Below, one piece after another: positions 25,916 through 35,821 of a DNA stretch of 50,686 nucleotides (its first letter is position 1; each line of letters starts with the position of its first letter). The notes beneath the pieces are model-generated. The model searched no databases. It saw only the letters and a list, made by a program, of their open reading frames with translations, and was not told the DNA's origin. Made by a program: the position numbers and the translations under genes. The stretch is from NCBI GenBank assembly GCA_020445565.1, contig JAGRGI010000087.1, positions 1 through 50,686 of the forward strand, read 5' to 3'. Source of the stretch: Chromatiales bacterium (GTDB lineage: Bacteria; Pseudomonadota; Gammaproteobacteria; JAGRCI01).

Positions 25916-26398
25916 TCACTGTTGGCAGCGAATACCCATGGATTTCAAGCCACTCAACATGGACATGATGTAGGCACTGTTGGCCGCCAGATCGCCGCGC
26001 CCAACGCGGGAGGCGGATCGCAGATGCAGACGGGTTCCCGCACCGGGCGTCGTCTGCGTGCTTATCGCCATGTCGTCCTTGAAGCGCCATAGCGGCGTGG
26101 TGATGACCGTCGTAAGGCGGTTATCCGCTCTTTCGATCTGCCCCCACCCCATGGACCGAGCCACTTGCTCAACCGCAGCGAGCACCTGCGAGGCTTGTTC
26201 CGCACAAACCGGAGTACGCAATTCGGGATAGACGGAATCGTCGCTGGTTTCCGCCACATTGGTGGACAGGTAGGCGAGCAGTCGCGGCCCCAAACCAGGA
26301 GGGGCACTGAACGAAGGGGCGTTTCGCAGCAGTGCCACCACCAGCAGCAGCACTGCCACGGCAATCAGGAGCACAACAAGTTTACCGATCGTTGCCAA
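25916..26398 (-). CDS. DUF1499 membrane-anchored protein
   Basis: 160 residues from TTG 26398, which follows GAGGAG by six bases; longer frames upstream have no Shine-Dalgarno. One N-terminal helix (LVVLLIAVAVLLLVVALL) is followed by a DUF1499 domain (VCAEQASQVLAAVEQVARSM; VITTPLWRFKDDMAI; LHLRSASRVGRGDLAANSAYI). The function of DUF1499 is not established. The predicted position is inner membrane with the domain outside. It is divergent from ettA. Confidence 0.83.
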   Translation of the reverse strand: MATIGKLVVLLIAVAVLLLVVALLRNAPSFSAPPGLGPRLLAYLSTNVAETSDDSVYPELRTPVCAEQASQVLAAVEQVARSMGWGQIERADNRLTTVITTPLWRFKDDMAISTQTTPGAGTRLHLRSASRVGRGDLAANSAYIMSMLSGLKSMGIRCQQ

Positions 26399-26535
26399 GA
26401 GCTTCTCCTCAATGACACAGGCAATCCGGGGGGATTCACTGCCCGGATGCGCCGACAAACTCCGCCAGCGGCCGTGAAGCCTCACCGTGAAATATGCGAG
26501 AATCGCGCCCTCACTCCCCTCAGGACTGAATCACC

Positions 26536-28203
<1,668 letters not shown>

Positions 28204-28449
28204 GCGGGTAGAGGGTTCGGCGCCAGCGCGCCGTCAAGGAGTACTAACGCGCCACCAAGACGCTAAGAGCCGCTTTCGCGCCCTGGCCAACACCGGGGCG
28301 TCGGAGTAGGCCAAAACGTGGATAGGGTGCATGTCGCTACACCGCAGGTTACAGGCTTGTTTGATGCGAGTCTGAACGTAAACGGCAATGAACGTGAAAT
28401 TGGGCCATCCACACTTGCCCACAGCAGAACCTCCTGCGATCGCATATCC
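28204..28449. other. Gap between converging ettA and the Met-rich protein gene
   Basis: 246 bases with no gene I can support. A 6-bp stem (28218-28223 with 28228-28233) follows ettA but lacks a T-run. A 62-codon frame on the minus strand (28234-28422) has no recognisable domain and no good start signal. A palindromic GCGATCGC occurs once at its right end. Confidence 0.3.
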
Positions 28450-29196
28450 TTACGGGTAGGTCGTGTCGCCTCCGTAGCCGGGCGAACCGCCGGCGCCACC
28501 CCGCCCCAAACGGTGAAAGACCAATGTCTGACCATCCTCGCCACGCATGACCAGAACCTTGCTGTTGCGCAAATACTCGTATTGTCTGGCTATGCCTGAC
28601 TCCTGGTTGCGCAGGATCATGCGATCGCCCTGGGTATGGATCTCGCCACCGCTTCGGTTATCGCCGGCCTGGATGCGAAATTGACTGCCTTTGATGGCGA
28701 GCAGCTCACCATTGTCGCTCTGCCAAAGTCCGTCGAGATTGCCGAACTCTGTGTTGGGATAGGCCGGACCAATGCCCTTGCCCTGTGGCATGGCCGAGAG
28801 AAATCGGTTCCACGCCTGACCGGCCTGCTGATTGGGCAGATTGGCGAAGTTGGACCAGTTCGGCATTGCGGGCATCCCTGGCATCGCCCCCATACCGGGC
28901 ATGGAGTTCATGCCCGGCATCATTCCCATCCCCGGCATGGCGCCCGCATAGGGCCAGGCGCTCATGGGGTTCATCATCGTTCCCATGGGATTGCCCGACC
29001 AGCCATTGCCCATAAAGGGCATGCCTTGGGGCGAAGCGTTGTCTTTCAGCAACCCCATGATGTCCGCCATGGTCCACATCATGGTTACCAATGGGTTGTT
29101 TCCCTCGACATGCATTTCCTGAGCGTGAAGCGGGCCACAGGCGCCTGCCAACATCAGCGGGATAATCAGAGGCAAGCGGGTGCGGATAGCCATCAT
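28450..29196 (-). CDS. Secreted Met/Gly/Pro-rich repeat protein
   Basis: 248 residues with a signal peptide (cleavage near LHAQE; a poor lipobox around Cys20 makes lipidation less likely). Residues 59-112 hold 16 methionines, mostly as MPGM or MGxM repeats. A C-terminal β domain (GLWQSDNGELLAIKGSQFRI; DRMILRNQESGIARQYEYL) follows. Met-rich segments in exported bacterial proteins often bind Cu(I) or Ag(I), so a metal-binding role is a reasonable guess, not shown. Two adjacent ATG codons mark the start. It is divergent from mlaC. Confidence 0.78.
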   Translation of the reverse strand: MMAIRTRLPLIIPLMLAGACGPLHAQEMHVEGNNPLVTMMWTMADIMGLLKDNASPQGMPFMGNGWSGNPMGTMMNPMSAWPYAGAMPGMGMMPGMNSMPGMGAMPGMPAMPNWSNFANLPNQQAGQAWNRFLSAMPQGKGIGPAYPNTEFGNLDGLWQSDNGELLAIKGSQFRIQAGDNRSGGEIHTQGDRMILRNQESGIARQYEYLRNSKVLVMRGEDGQTLVFHRLGRGGAGGSPGYGGDTTYP

Positions 29197-29417
29197 TGCT
29201 CAAGTATATGCGAGATGGCCTATTTTTTCCGAAAAACTCCCTTGACATCCGTGGCTTGGGCGCCAAAGTCTGCAACTCACGCAGTACCAGGCAAAGCAGA
29301 TATACTATCGAGCATCTGCGGCAGGCTCATCGATCCGGAAATTTCGAACCGGAACCGACTGTCGACCGTGAGTCGCCCGACTTCAGGCCAAGCCGATCCA
29401 ACGATCAGGAGGCATTT
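29197..29417. other. Divergent promoter region, Met-rich gene / mlaC
   Basis: 221 bases, AT-richer than its surroundings near 29218-29240, with no gene. A consensus TTGACA occurs at 29242-29247 and a TATACT at 29301-29306, but they are 53 bases apart and so do not form one promoter. Each may belong to a separate plus-strand promoter for mlaC. Confidence 0.35.
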
Positions 29418-30038
29418 GTGGTAAGAACATCTTCTTTGGCGTCAATCAGTTTGGCGTTTTTGCTTTCGTGGTTTTTCGCCGGGGTCGCCATCGCCGACAG
29501 CGAATCGCCTCACGACGTGGTCAAGACGGCTGTCGAGGATGTACTCGCTCGCCTGCAGAGCGATAAGGCGGAGATTGAGAAAAACCCCGATCGCATCTAC
29601 AACCTTGTGGAAGAAATCGTTCTGCCACACGTGGATATGGACGCGGTATCACGCTCCGTGCTGGGTAAATACTGGCGAAACGCCACTGATGTGCAGCGCC
29701 AGCAGTTCGAGGACGAGTTCAAGGTATTGCTGATGAGGACCTATGGAACCGCCCTCTCCGCCTACACCGGGCAAACCGTCAACTACCTGCCGGGCAGCGT
29801 GCAGCCCAGTGATCGGACCAATCTGGTGAAGCTGGAGATCGATCAGGGCGGCGGCCCCCCCATTCCCGTGGCCTTTGCCATGCATCGCAAGGACGATCGC
29901 TGGCTGCTCTACGATTTCAAGATCGACGGCGTGAGCTTGGTGCAGAACTATCGTTCGAACTTCGCATCGATCATACGGCGCGGCGGTATGGAGAGCCTGC
30001 TGGATCACCTCCAGAAACACAACGCCGGCCAGGCCTGA
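29418..30038 (+). CDS. mlaC: MlaC/Ttg2D-family periplasmic phospholipid-binding protein
   Basis: 206 residues from GTG 29418, five bases after a perfect AGGAGG; the long upstream frame is not coding. A signal peptide (ISLAFLLSWFFAGVAIA) precedes the MlaC fold: DVVKTAVEDVLARLQ, VLPHVDMDAVSRSVLGKYW, FKVLLMRTYGTAL and WLLYDFKIDGVSLVQNYRSNF. MlaC ferries phospholipids between outer and inner membrane. In E. coli it is encoded with mlaFEDB; here none of those is adjacent, so the symbol describes the family. A strong terminator follows. Confidence 0.88.
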   Translation: MVRTSSLASISLAFLLSWFFAGVAIADSESPHDVVKTAVEDVLARLQSDKAEIEKNPDRIYNLVEEIVLPHVDMDAVSRSVLGKYWRNATDVQRQQFEDEFKVLLMRTYGTALSAYTGQTVNYLPGSVQPSDRTNLVKLEIDQGGGPPIPVAFAMHRKDDRWLLYDFKIDGVSLVQNYRSNFASIIRRGGMESLLDHLQKHNAGQA

Positions 30039-30054
30039 CGGTCTCTGAAATCAA

Positions 30055-30088
30055 AATTGAAAACCCGCCGGCTGGCGGGTTTTCAATT
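30055..30088. terminator. Bidirectional intrinsic terminator
   Basis: A 15-bp perfect inverted repeat with a GGCT loop: the GC core (CCCGCC/GGCGGG) is flanked by AAAA/TTTT on both sides. It sits between the converging mlaC and slt genes and gives a T-run on each strand, so it should end both transcripts. Confidence 0.92.
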
Positions 30089-30102
30089 GTCGATGACTCA
30101 GC

Positions 30103-32145
30103 TCACCCCGCCTTGATGGCGTTTAGCACGTCCGCCTGGGTTATGCGCTTGGCGGCCTTGCCGATCGAATGCATACGTTCCTGCAAACGGGTTGGCGTGC
30201 GGCCGAGGCGCTGTTCGTATATCGCGGTGTAGGTGAGTACACGGCGGACATAGTCCCGGGTTTCGCGGAAAGGTATGGATTCCACCCAGACGTCCGCGGC
30301 CATCTCGCCCTGTTCAGGCAACCAGGAGCTAACCCGATGAGGCCCGGCATTGTAGGCCGCCGTAGCCAGAACCATGTTGTCATCGAAACGGTCATAGACG
30401 CCGCGCAGATAGGCGGTGCCCAGACGAATATTGAGGTCGGCCGATAGCAGATCGTTCTTGCTGTGCAGGCGCGTTTTCAGCTCCTTGGCCACGCTCTTTG
30501 CCGTGCGGGGCATCAACTGCATCAGACCCATGGCCCCGGCGGGAGAACGGGCGTCTTCCGCAAAAGCACTCTCCTGGCGCAACAGAGCGAACACCCAGGC
30601 CACATCCAGGCCGCGCTTGCCTGCCTGCTCGGATACCCGCTGGGCATGGGCAAGCGGAAACCGTGTGTCCAGATCGTCCCAATGGTGGGCCTTGGCAACG
30701 GTGGCAATGGCCCGGTCATGCCACTGCCAGCTGTGTGCCAGCTTGGCCGCCCGCATGAGTTGGCGTTTGTTCATGTCGGCAATGGCGTCGCGCCATTCGC
30801 GCCGTGCATCCAGCGTGCGATCCAACTGCAACAACTCGTAAGCGCGCCCCATGCCGGGTATGCGCTTCAGGGCCTCCACCTCGCTTTCTGTCACGGGCAG
30901 CGGTTCATGGTCGATACGATACCCCACCCCCAGCCGGTCGGCGGCCAGAAAACCGTAATAACTCCGCGCCAGGGAAAGCCCCGCGAAGTATTTGCGGGCG
31001 CCGTGAGGCTGGCCCAGCTCCTCCAGACAACGACCGCGCCAGTAACGATAACGTTCCGATTGCGCCATGGCATCCGGCAAGGACTTGATCCACTCCAGCG
31101 CCTGCTTCCAGTCGCCCGCCTGCAAAGCGCTGCGTACTCGCCATTCATGGATTTCGTCGTCCAACGCCTCAGCAGATAAGGCACGGAACGCCTCCACTGC
31201 TTCGGGATGGTCACTGCGAGCCATGCGCAGCACAATGGCACGATCGACTTCGATGCGCTGCGCCGGGGTGAAGCGGTAACGCTTTTGCAACTTCTTCCAA
31301 CTGTGCACGGCGTCCAAGGCATCCTTGCGGGCGAGGCGTTCGACGCCGTACACCAAAATGGCTTCGCGCATCGGATGAGAACCACGAAAACGCGCAAAGT
31401 CGAGAATGCGTTTGGGTTTCTTGTACACCTCGCGCCAGAGGTCCACCCAGTGGCGATCCTTGTCTTCCAGGAATCCGGCCAGATAGCGGGCCAGCCCGGC
31501 GTTACCCTTTTTCATGCTCAAGGAGATCCGCTGCCAGACCAGGTCGGAATTGAGGTGGCCGGCATCCCGCCAGGCCGTGAACAAAGGGTCGCAGGCGCGC
31601 GGCTGGGAATGGCCGACCAACCAAAGTTTCTTCACACGCGGATAAGCCCGCCCTGCCTTACCGGTCTTGATCAGCGCCAGCAATTCACGGCACTGCGCGG
31701 AGGTGTTGCGGGTCGGTTTGTGGAACTTCAGGTACTCCGCCCATTGTTCGCGCCGGGCCAGCAGTCGCAGCCAGGCAGAACGCAGGTTGTCCACCATGGG
31801 GGTATCGGGAAAACGTTTGATGAAATTGTCCACATCGTCCGAGCTGGCTTGCGACAGGTAACGGCGCAGTTCCCAGTATTCGAGGTAAGGATACAGAACG
31901 TAGTCACTGGACTCTTCCTTGAGTTTGCTGAATCGCTCGTGATCACCTCGGAGCAGGGCCTTTTCGGCCTCAAGGAAGGCAGCCCGCTGCTCGGCAAGGG
32001 TCTTTGCCCCGGAATCAACGCTGTCCTCGGCAACGGCCATGAGGTGAGTCAGGCCGATAGCGGCGGCCAGCACGATTGCCGACGAGGCTCGAACCACGGA
32101 TTTGCCTCCTACGACAGCGAATAAGGCGCTTGGTGTCATGCTCAT
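30103..32145 (-). CDS. slt: Soluble lytic murein transglycosylase
   Basis: 680 residues, periplasmic, cleaving peptidoglycan with formation of 1,6-anhydro ends. A signal peptide (about 1-39) is followed by a long superhelical U-domain of short helical repeats, a linker domain and a C-terminal lysozyme-like domain. The catalytic motif reads LLRQESAFAEDARSPAGAMG, with Glu at about 525, then LMQLMPRTAK and ATAAYNAGPHRV. Length and order match E. coli Slt70 with a few dozen extra residues. ATG codons at residues 1 and 3 are both possible starts. Confidence 0.95.
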   Translation of the reverse strand: MSMTPSALFAVVGGKSVVRASSAIVLAAAIGLTHLMAVAEDSVDSGAKTLAEQRAAFLEAEKALLRGDHERFSKLKEESSDYVLYPYLEYWELRRYLSQASSDDVDNFIKRFPDTPMVDNLRSAWLRLLARREQWAEYLKFHKPTRNTSAQCRELLALIKTGKAGRAYPRVKKLWLVGHSQPRACDPLFTAWRDAGHLNSDLVWQRISLSMKKGNAGLARYLAGFLEDKDRHWVDLWREVYKKPKRILDFARFRGSHPMREAILVYGVERLARKDALDAVHSWKKLQKRYRFTPAQRIEVDRAIVLRMARSDHPEAVEAFRALSAEALDDEIHEWRVRSALQAGDWKQALEWIKSLPDAMAQSERYRYWRGRCLEELGQPHGARKYFAGLSLARSYYGFLAADRLGVGYRIDHEPLPVTESEVEALKRIPGMGRAYELLQLDRTLDARREWRDAIADMNKRQLMRAAKLAHSWQWHDRAIATVAKAHHWDDLDTRFPLAHAQRVSEQAGKRGLDVAWVFALLRQESAFAEDARSPAGAMGLMQLMPRTAKSVAKELKTRLHSKNDLLSADLNIRLGTAYLRGVYDRFDDNMVLATAAYNAGPHRVSSWLPEQGEMAADVWVESIPFRETRDYVRRVLTYTAIYEQRLGRTPTRLQERMHSIGKAAKRITQADVLNAIKAG

Positions 32146-32305
32146 GTTGCGGTATCCGGAATCCGCCCAACCTTTGCCGCCCTACGCACGTGGCGTGTTC
32201 CAGCCAGTACGAGACGGGCAAACGGTATCAGATTTTCATAGGGTTATAGCGCAAACCTAACCAATAGCAACAGGAAAACTTCAAAAATAGCGATTTTTGC
32301 TACCA

Positions 32306-34384
32306 TTATTGTGAAACAGATCGAACTTCAGACCCACCCAGGGCGTGCTCCTCTGGTAACTCGGCCATAGCGTGGCGCGAGCTGCCCAATTGGTGGATAG
32401 CCGCCGAGTCCTCTATCGTCCACTCGCGCTTGAAGACATTACGGGCACTGTCGCCTTCGAAAAGCAACAGGCTGTATTTGCCGTAGTGGGGCAGCTTGCG
32501 CGCCAGCGCATCCACGGCGGCCGGCGATAGACCTTGCACGATACCCAAGGCGGCGGCGTCCCGATCCGCCGTGGCAGCAGCCAGACTCACATCCGCCAGG
32601 GTAAGGCTTACTTCGCCCACCAGCATAGACGATCCTGCCAGGTTCGTATCCTGTTGTACCAGCTTTTCCATTACATCGGCCGCAAATCGATTCTCTTTAC
32701 CCAGCACCCATACGGGCACCTCTGTCGGCAGTTGATCCACGCTTCGGTCGTCGATCAAACGTAGCCCCGGATAGCGCCGCTGCCAGCCCTTGGCAAGGCG
32801 CAGGTAAGCATCCCGGAAGCTGGCGTCGGCCTGGGATGGCAGCACGGCAACGGCCTCTGACGCCCCGAACAGCCGACCCAGGGTTACCGGCAGCTCATCG
32901 GCGGCCAGCCGGCGAAACAGATCGAAGCGCGGATCCATATCCACGCGTATGGGACGTTGCCGGAGGCTGAAACGGAACGCCGTCCGGCGCCGGTCGGATT
33001 GCACGATCCGCATCTCCGCCAGGGACTCCCCATCCAAGGTAATCGCCAGGGGAAGCGCCAATTGATAGGGGGTGCCGCCCTGGCGCTGCACCAACTCGCC
33101 TTCCAGTACATACTCATCGCCCTGGCGACGCACGCTCACACCGACCAGAACCGGATCCGGCGCACCGCTGCGCTCGATCCATTGGGAGAAGTACGCTTTC
33201 AGGTCTCTGCCCGATACGTGCTCGAAGGCACGTCGCAGATCGTCGAACGAGGCGAAGCGGAAGCGGTACTGCTGGTAGAACCGCCGCAGACCGTCGATGA
33301 AAAGTTCATCGCCCAAGAGTCGGCGCAGCATATGGAAGACCATCAGCGTCTTGCTATAACCCACCGCCTGGGTAGCGTCGTTGTGGCGGCTGACAAATCG
33401 TCGGATTGGGAAATCCTCCCCGGCGGAGACGTAGTCGGCATAGCGCTTGAGCGCATCACGCCGGTACGCGGCCCCCTTGCCGGATTGCTCCTGAATCCAG
33501 TGGTCGGCCAGATAGGCCGTCAACCCTTCACTCCAATTGCCGCCCCGAAAATCGACATAGACACCGTTCCCCCACCAGTTGTGCAGGATTTCATGTGGGT
33601 AGGAACTGTGCAGGATAAACGGCAGCCGAATCACCCGCTGCCCTAGCAAGGTAAAGGAGGGCATGCCGTAGCCAGTCTCTGCGTTGTTTTCCACCACGGC
33701 GAACTTGGCATAGGGATAGGGGCCGATCAGCCTGGCGTAGGCAGACAAGTAGTATTCCGTTACATCCAGGTAACGTGCCGCCAGTGCCGGGTCATTGCTG
33801 CGCAGATAGGCTTCCGCGCGCGCGCTCGGACCGTTGCGAACGCTTCGCACAAAGGGGCCTGCGATGAGATAGATGGTGTCCTGAGGGTGATTTTCGGTCC
33901 ATAGAACCGCTCCATCCGCATCTTCTCTCTCTCCCTGGCTGATAACGTCCCAGGAGTCGGGCTTTTCCACCCGCAGGCGGAAGCGAAGCAGATCCGCGCC
34001 GGTATCCGGGTACCAGCCATCGCCGCCATCCCAGCTCAGACCATCGTTGCGCTCGGTTTCGATTTGTCCGAAATAGCGTACGCGAAGCTCAGAGAACGGT
34101 TGTTCGGAGTACAGTCGATACACTACCCTGGAGCCACCCTGTTCGGTACCCAGGCGTTCGACGGCCACTTGCCCCTGCATGTCCTCGAACTTCAACGTTG
34201 GGGCAAGACGCACCAGCAAATCGCGTACTTTTGTCCCGTCGAACGTGATCCGGTCGCTGGCACGAATATGGCCCTGCGGATCGATACGCACATCGAGTTC
34301 GTGGTGGGGCGTACTGTCGGCCCGCGCCATCGGCATAGCGAGCCAAACCAACGCGAAGGCAAGGATCAGAGAGGGAACCTGCAT
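32306..34384 (-). CDS. Exported M1-like (gluzincin) metallopeptidase
   Basis: 692 residues with a signal peptide (MARA-D). A β-rich N-terminal domain leads to the metal site HEILHNWWGN (His264, Glu265, His268) and the third ligand Glu286 in WSEGLTAY. The NNAETGYGMP segment stands in for the GAMEN substrate motif, and Tyr343 in VGYSKTLMVFHML is the likely catalytic Tyr. The spacing HExxH to Glu is one residue shorter than in leukotriene A4 hydrolase. The C-terminal 290 residues (a β domain and an α/β domain) are unusual for the family. It is divergent from the ChaN gene; the start codons are 56 bases apart. Confidence 0.88.
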   Translation of the reverse strand: MQVPSLILAFALVWLAMPMARADSTPHHELDVRIDPQGHIRASDRITFDGTKVRDLLVRLAPTLKFEDMQGQVAVERLGTEQGGSRVVYRLYSEQPFSELRVRYFGQIETERNDGLSWDGGDGWYPDTGADLLRFRLRVEKPDSWDVISQGEREDADGAVLWTENHPQDTIYLIAGPFVRSVRNGPSARAEAYLRSNDPALAARYLDVTEYYLSAYARLIGPYPYAKFAVVENNAETGYGMPSFTLLGQRVIRLPFILHSSYPHEILHNWWGNGVYVDFRGGNWSEGLTAYLADHWIQEQSGKGAAYRRDALKRYADYVSAGEDFPIRRFVSRHNDATQAVGYSKTLMVFHMLRRLLGDELFIDGLRRFYQQYRFRFASFDDLRRAFEHVSGRDLKAYFSQWIERSGAPDPVLVGVSVRRQGDEYVLEGELVQRQGGTPYQLALPLAITLDGESLAEMRIVQSDRRRTAFRFSLRQRPIRVDMDPRFDLFRRLAADELPVTLGRLFGASEAVAVLPSQADASFRDAYLRLAKGWQRRYPGLRLIDDRSVDQLPTEVPVWVLGKENRFAADVMEKLVQQDTNLAGSSMLVGEVSLTLADVSLAAATADRDAAALGIVQGLSPAAVDALARKLPHYGKYSLLLFEGDSARNVFKREWTIEDSAAIHQLGSSRHAMAELPEEHALGGSEVRSVSQ

Positions 34385-34440
34385 GGCCTGGGCCTGTCAG
34401 TTTTGAAAATGTCGTGTGGATGTCGGTGGAGTCGAACCCT

Positions 34441-35610
34441 ATGAGAAAAACCTGCTCCTTGTCCAGGCTGGCCTCGATCTTGGCTGCCGCTACCCTGCTG
34501 ACCGCCTGCTCCATCGGACCCGACTCGGTGCGGGCCGGCGCCTCACAGCAGCCGACTGCCAGCGGCGGCGTGATGACCCTGCCGCTGAACAGCCTGCGTG
34601 GCCTGGACGCATTCACCGCCGATCTGGCGGCCAAACGGGTGGTCTTCGTGGGCGAGACCCATGATCGACTGGAACATCATCTCAACCAACTCGAAGTGCT
34701 GCAAAAACTCCATACCATACACCCCAGGATCGCCATTGGCGTGGAATGGTTCCAACAGCCCTTCCAAAATGTACTTGATGATTACATCGCCGGCCGCATC
34801 GACGAGGCCGAGCTGATTCGCCGCAGCGAATACTACGACCGCTGGCGTTTCGACTACCGCTTGTATCGCCCGATACTCGATTATGCACGCAAACACGCCA
34901 TCCCGGTGATCGCTCTCAACCTGGAGGCCGAGATCACACGCACCGTGGGGCGCGAAGGTTTCGACGCCCTCGACGCGGACCAGCGCGCGAGAATTCCACC
35001 AGAGTCAGAAATCGACCGCAACGACGATGCCTATCGCGAGCGACTGCGACAGGTCTTCGACCAGCACCCCATGAAGGGGCGCTCTTTCGAGAACTTCGAA
35101 AATGTGCAGCTTCTCTGGGACGAAGGCATGGCCTCCCGTGCCGCAAAATTCCTGAACAACCACCCGGATCATACCCTGGTGGTATTCGCCGGCTCCGGGC
35201 ACATTGCCTACGGTGACGGCATACCCAAGCGGGTGGCCAGACGGACCGGAGCCGATTTTGCCATCGTGCTCAGCTCCAACGATGACCGGCCGGACCCGCA
35301 GGCGGCCGACTATCTGCTATTCGCCGATCCGAAACCACTTCCCGCCAGCGGCCGCCTGGGCGTGTATCTGGAAAATGCCGACGAGGGGGTGATCATGAAG
35401 GGCTTCGCCGACCAGAGCGGCGCCAAGGATGCCGGCCTGGAGGAAGGCGACCTGATCGTGGGGCTGGACGACAGCCTGGTGAAGAGCTATGCCGATGTGA
35501 AGATCCACCTCCAGGACAAGAGCCCCGGAGACACCGTGCTGGTCAAGGTCAAACGCAAAAACTGGCTGTCCCAGATGAAGGAGCACGAAGCCCAGGTGGT
35601 TTTGCGTTGA
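34441..35610 (+). CDS. ChaN-family lipoprotein with C-terminal PDZ domain
   Basis: 389 residues from ATG 34441; the signal ends in the lipobox LLTAC. The ChaN domain (heme-binding in Campylobacter ChaN) is recognisable from VVFVGETHDRLEHHLNQLEVL, IAIGVEWFQQPFQ, RSEYYDRWRFDYRLYRP and VVFAGSGHIAYGDGIP. After a short linker the last 90 residues are a PDZ fold (RLGVYLENADEGVIM; SGAKDAGLEEGDLIVGLDD; SYADVKIHLQDKSPGD). ChaN-like proteins are tied to iron or heme acquisition; the PDZ part suggests binding of a protein tail. No TonB receptor is nearby. Confidence 0.87.
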   Translation: MRKTCSLSRLASILAAATLLTACSIGPDSVRAGASQQPTASGGVMTLPLNSLRGLDAFTADLAAKRVVFVGETHDRLEHHLNQLEVLQKLHTIHPRIAIGVEWFQQPFQNVLDDYIAGRIDEAELIRRSEYYDRWRFDYRLYRPILDYARKHAIPVIALNLEAEITRTVGREGFDALDADQRARIPPESEIDRNDDAYRERLRQVFDQHPMKGRSFENFENVQLLWDEGMASRAAKFLNNHPDHTLVVFAGSGHIAYGDGIPKRVARRTGADFAIVLSSNDDRPDPQAADYLLFADPKPLPASGRLGVYLENADEGVIMKGFADQSGAKDAGLEEGDLIVGLDDSLVKSYADVKIHLQDKSPGDTVLVKVKRKNWLSQMKEHEAQVVLR

Positions 35611-35625
35611 GCACGTACAATGCTA

Positions 35626-35654
35626 TTGCCTGCTTCGTGCGGCTTGCATAAAAT
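35626..35654 (+). promoter_or_regulatory. Sigma-70 promoter of the tRNA-Gly gene
   Basis: TTGCCT (35626-35631), a 17-base spacer and TAAAAT (35649-35654). Transcription would begin near 35661, four bases before the mature tRNA 5' end. The GC-rich discriminator between -10 and start is typical of stable-RNA promoters under stringent control. Confidence 0.7.
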
Positions 35655-35664
35655 CGCCGCCATT

Positions 35665-35738
35665 GCGGGTGTAGTTCAATGGTAGAACTGTAGCTTCCCA
35701 AGCTACTAACGTGGGTTCGATTCCCATCACCCGCTCCA
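35665..35738 (+). tRNA. tRNA-Gly (anticodon CCC)
   Basis: A 74-nucleotide cloverleaf: acceptor stem GCGGGTG/CACCCGC, D arm with TAGTTC...GGTAGA, a 5-bp anticodon stem GTAGC/GCTAC enclosing the loop TTCCCAA (anticodon CCC), and a TΨC arm with GTTCGATTC. The discriminator is T and CCA is encoded. It reads the GGG glycine codon. It stands alone, 54 bases after the ChaN gene and 83 before the first CRTAC1 gene; no integrase lies beside it in the window. Confidence 0.97.
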
Positions 35739-35821
35739 ATCCCTCCCCGGCGATCCAGATCAAGGCTGGTTGCGCGCTTCAGGATACACTGCGGGAAGTT
35801 TCTTCCGCCCCCCCTTCGACT

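Noticed and set aside
28234-28422. 62-codon minus-strand frame after ettA
   Set aside because: No recognisable domain, no Shine-Dalgarno, and the region is a gap between convergent genes.
29196-29417. Upstream extension of the mlaC frame to 29196
   Set aside because: The extension overlaps the divergent gene's start and has no signal peptide; GTG 29418 has a perfect AGGAGG and starts just before one.
35665-35821. tRNA-Gly as an integration site for a genomic island
   Set aside because: No integrase or direct repeat of the tRNA 3' end is seen downstream, and the following genes match the rest in base composition as far as I can judge.
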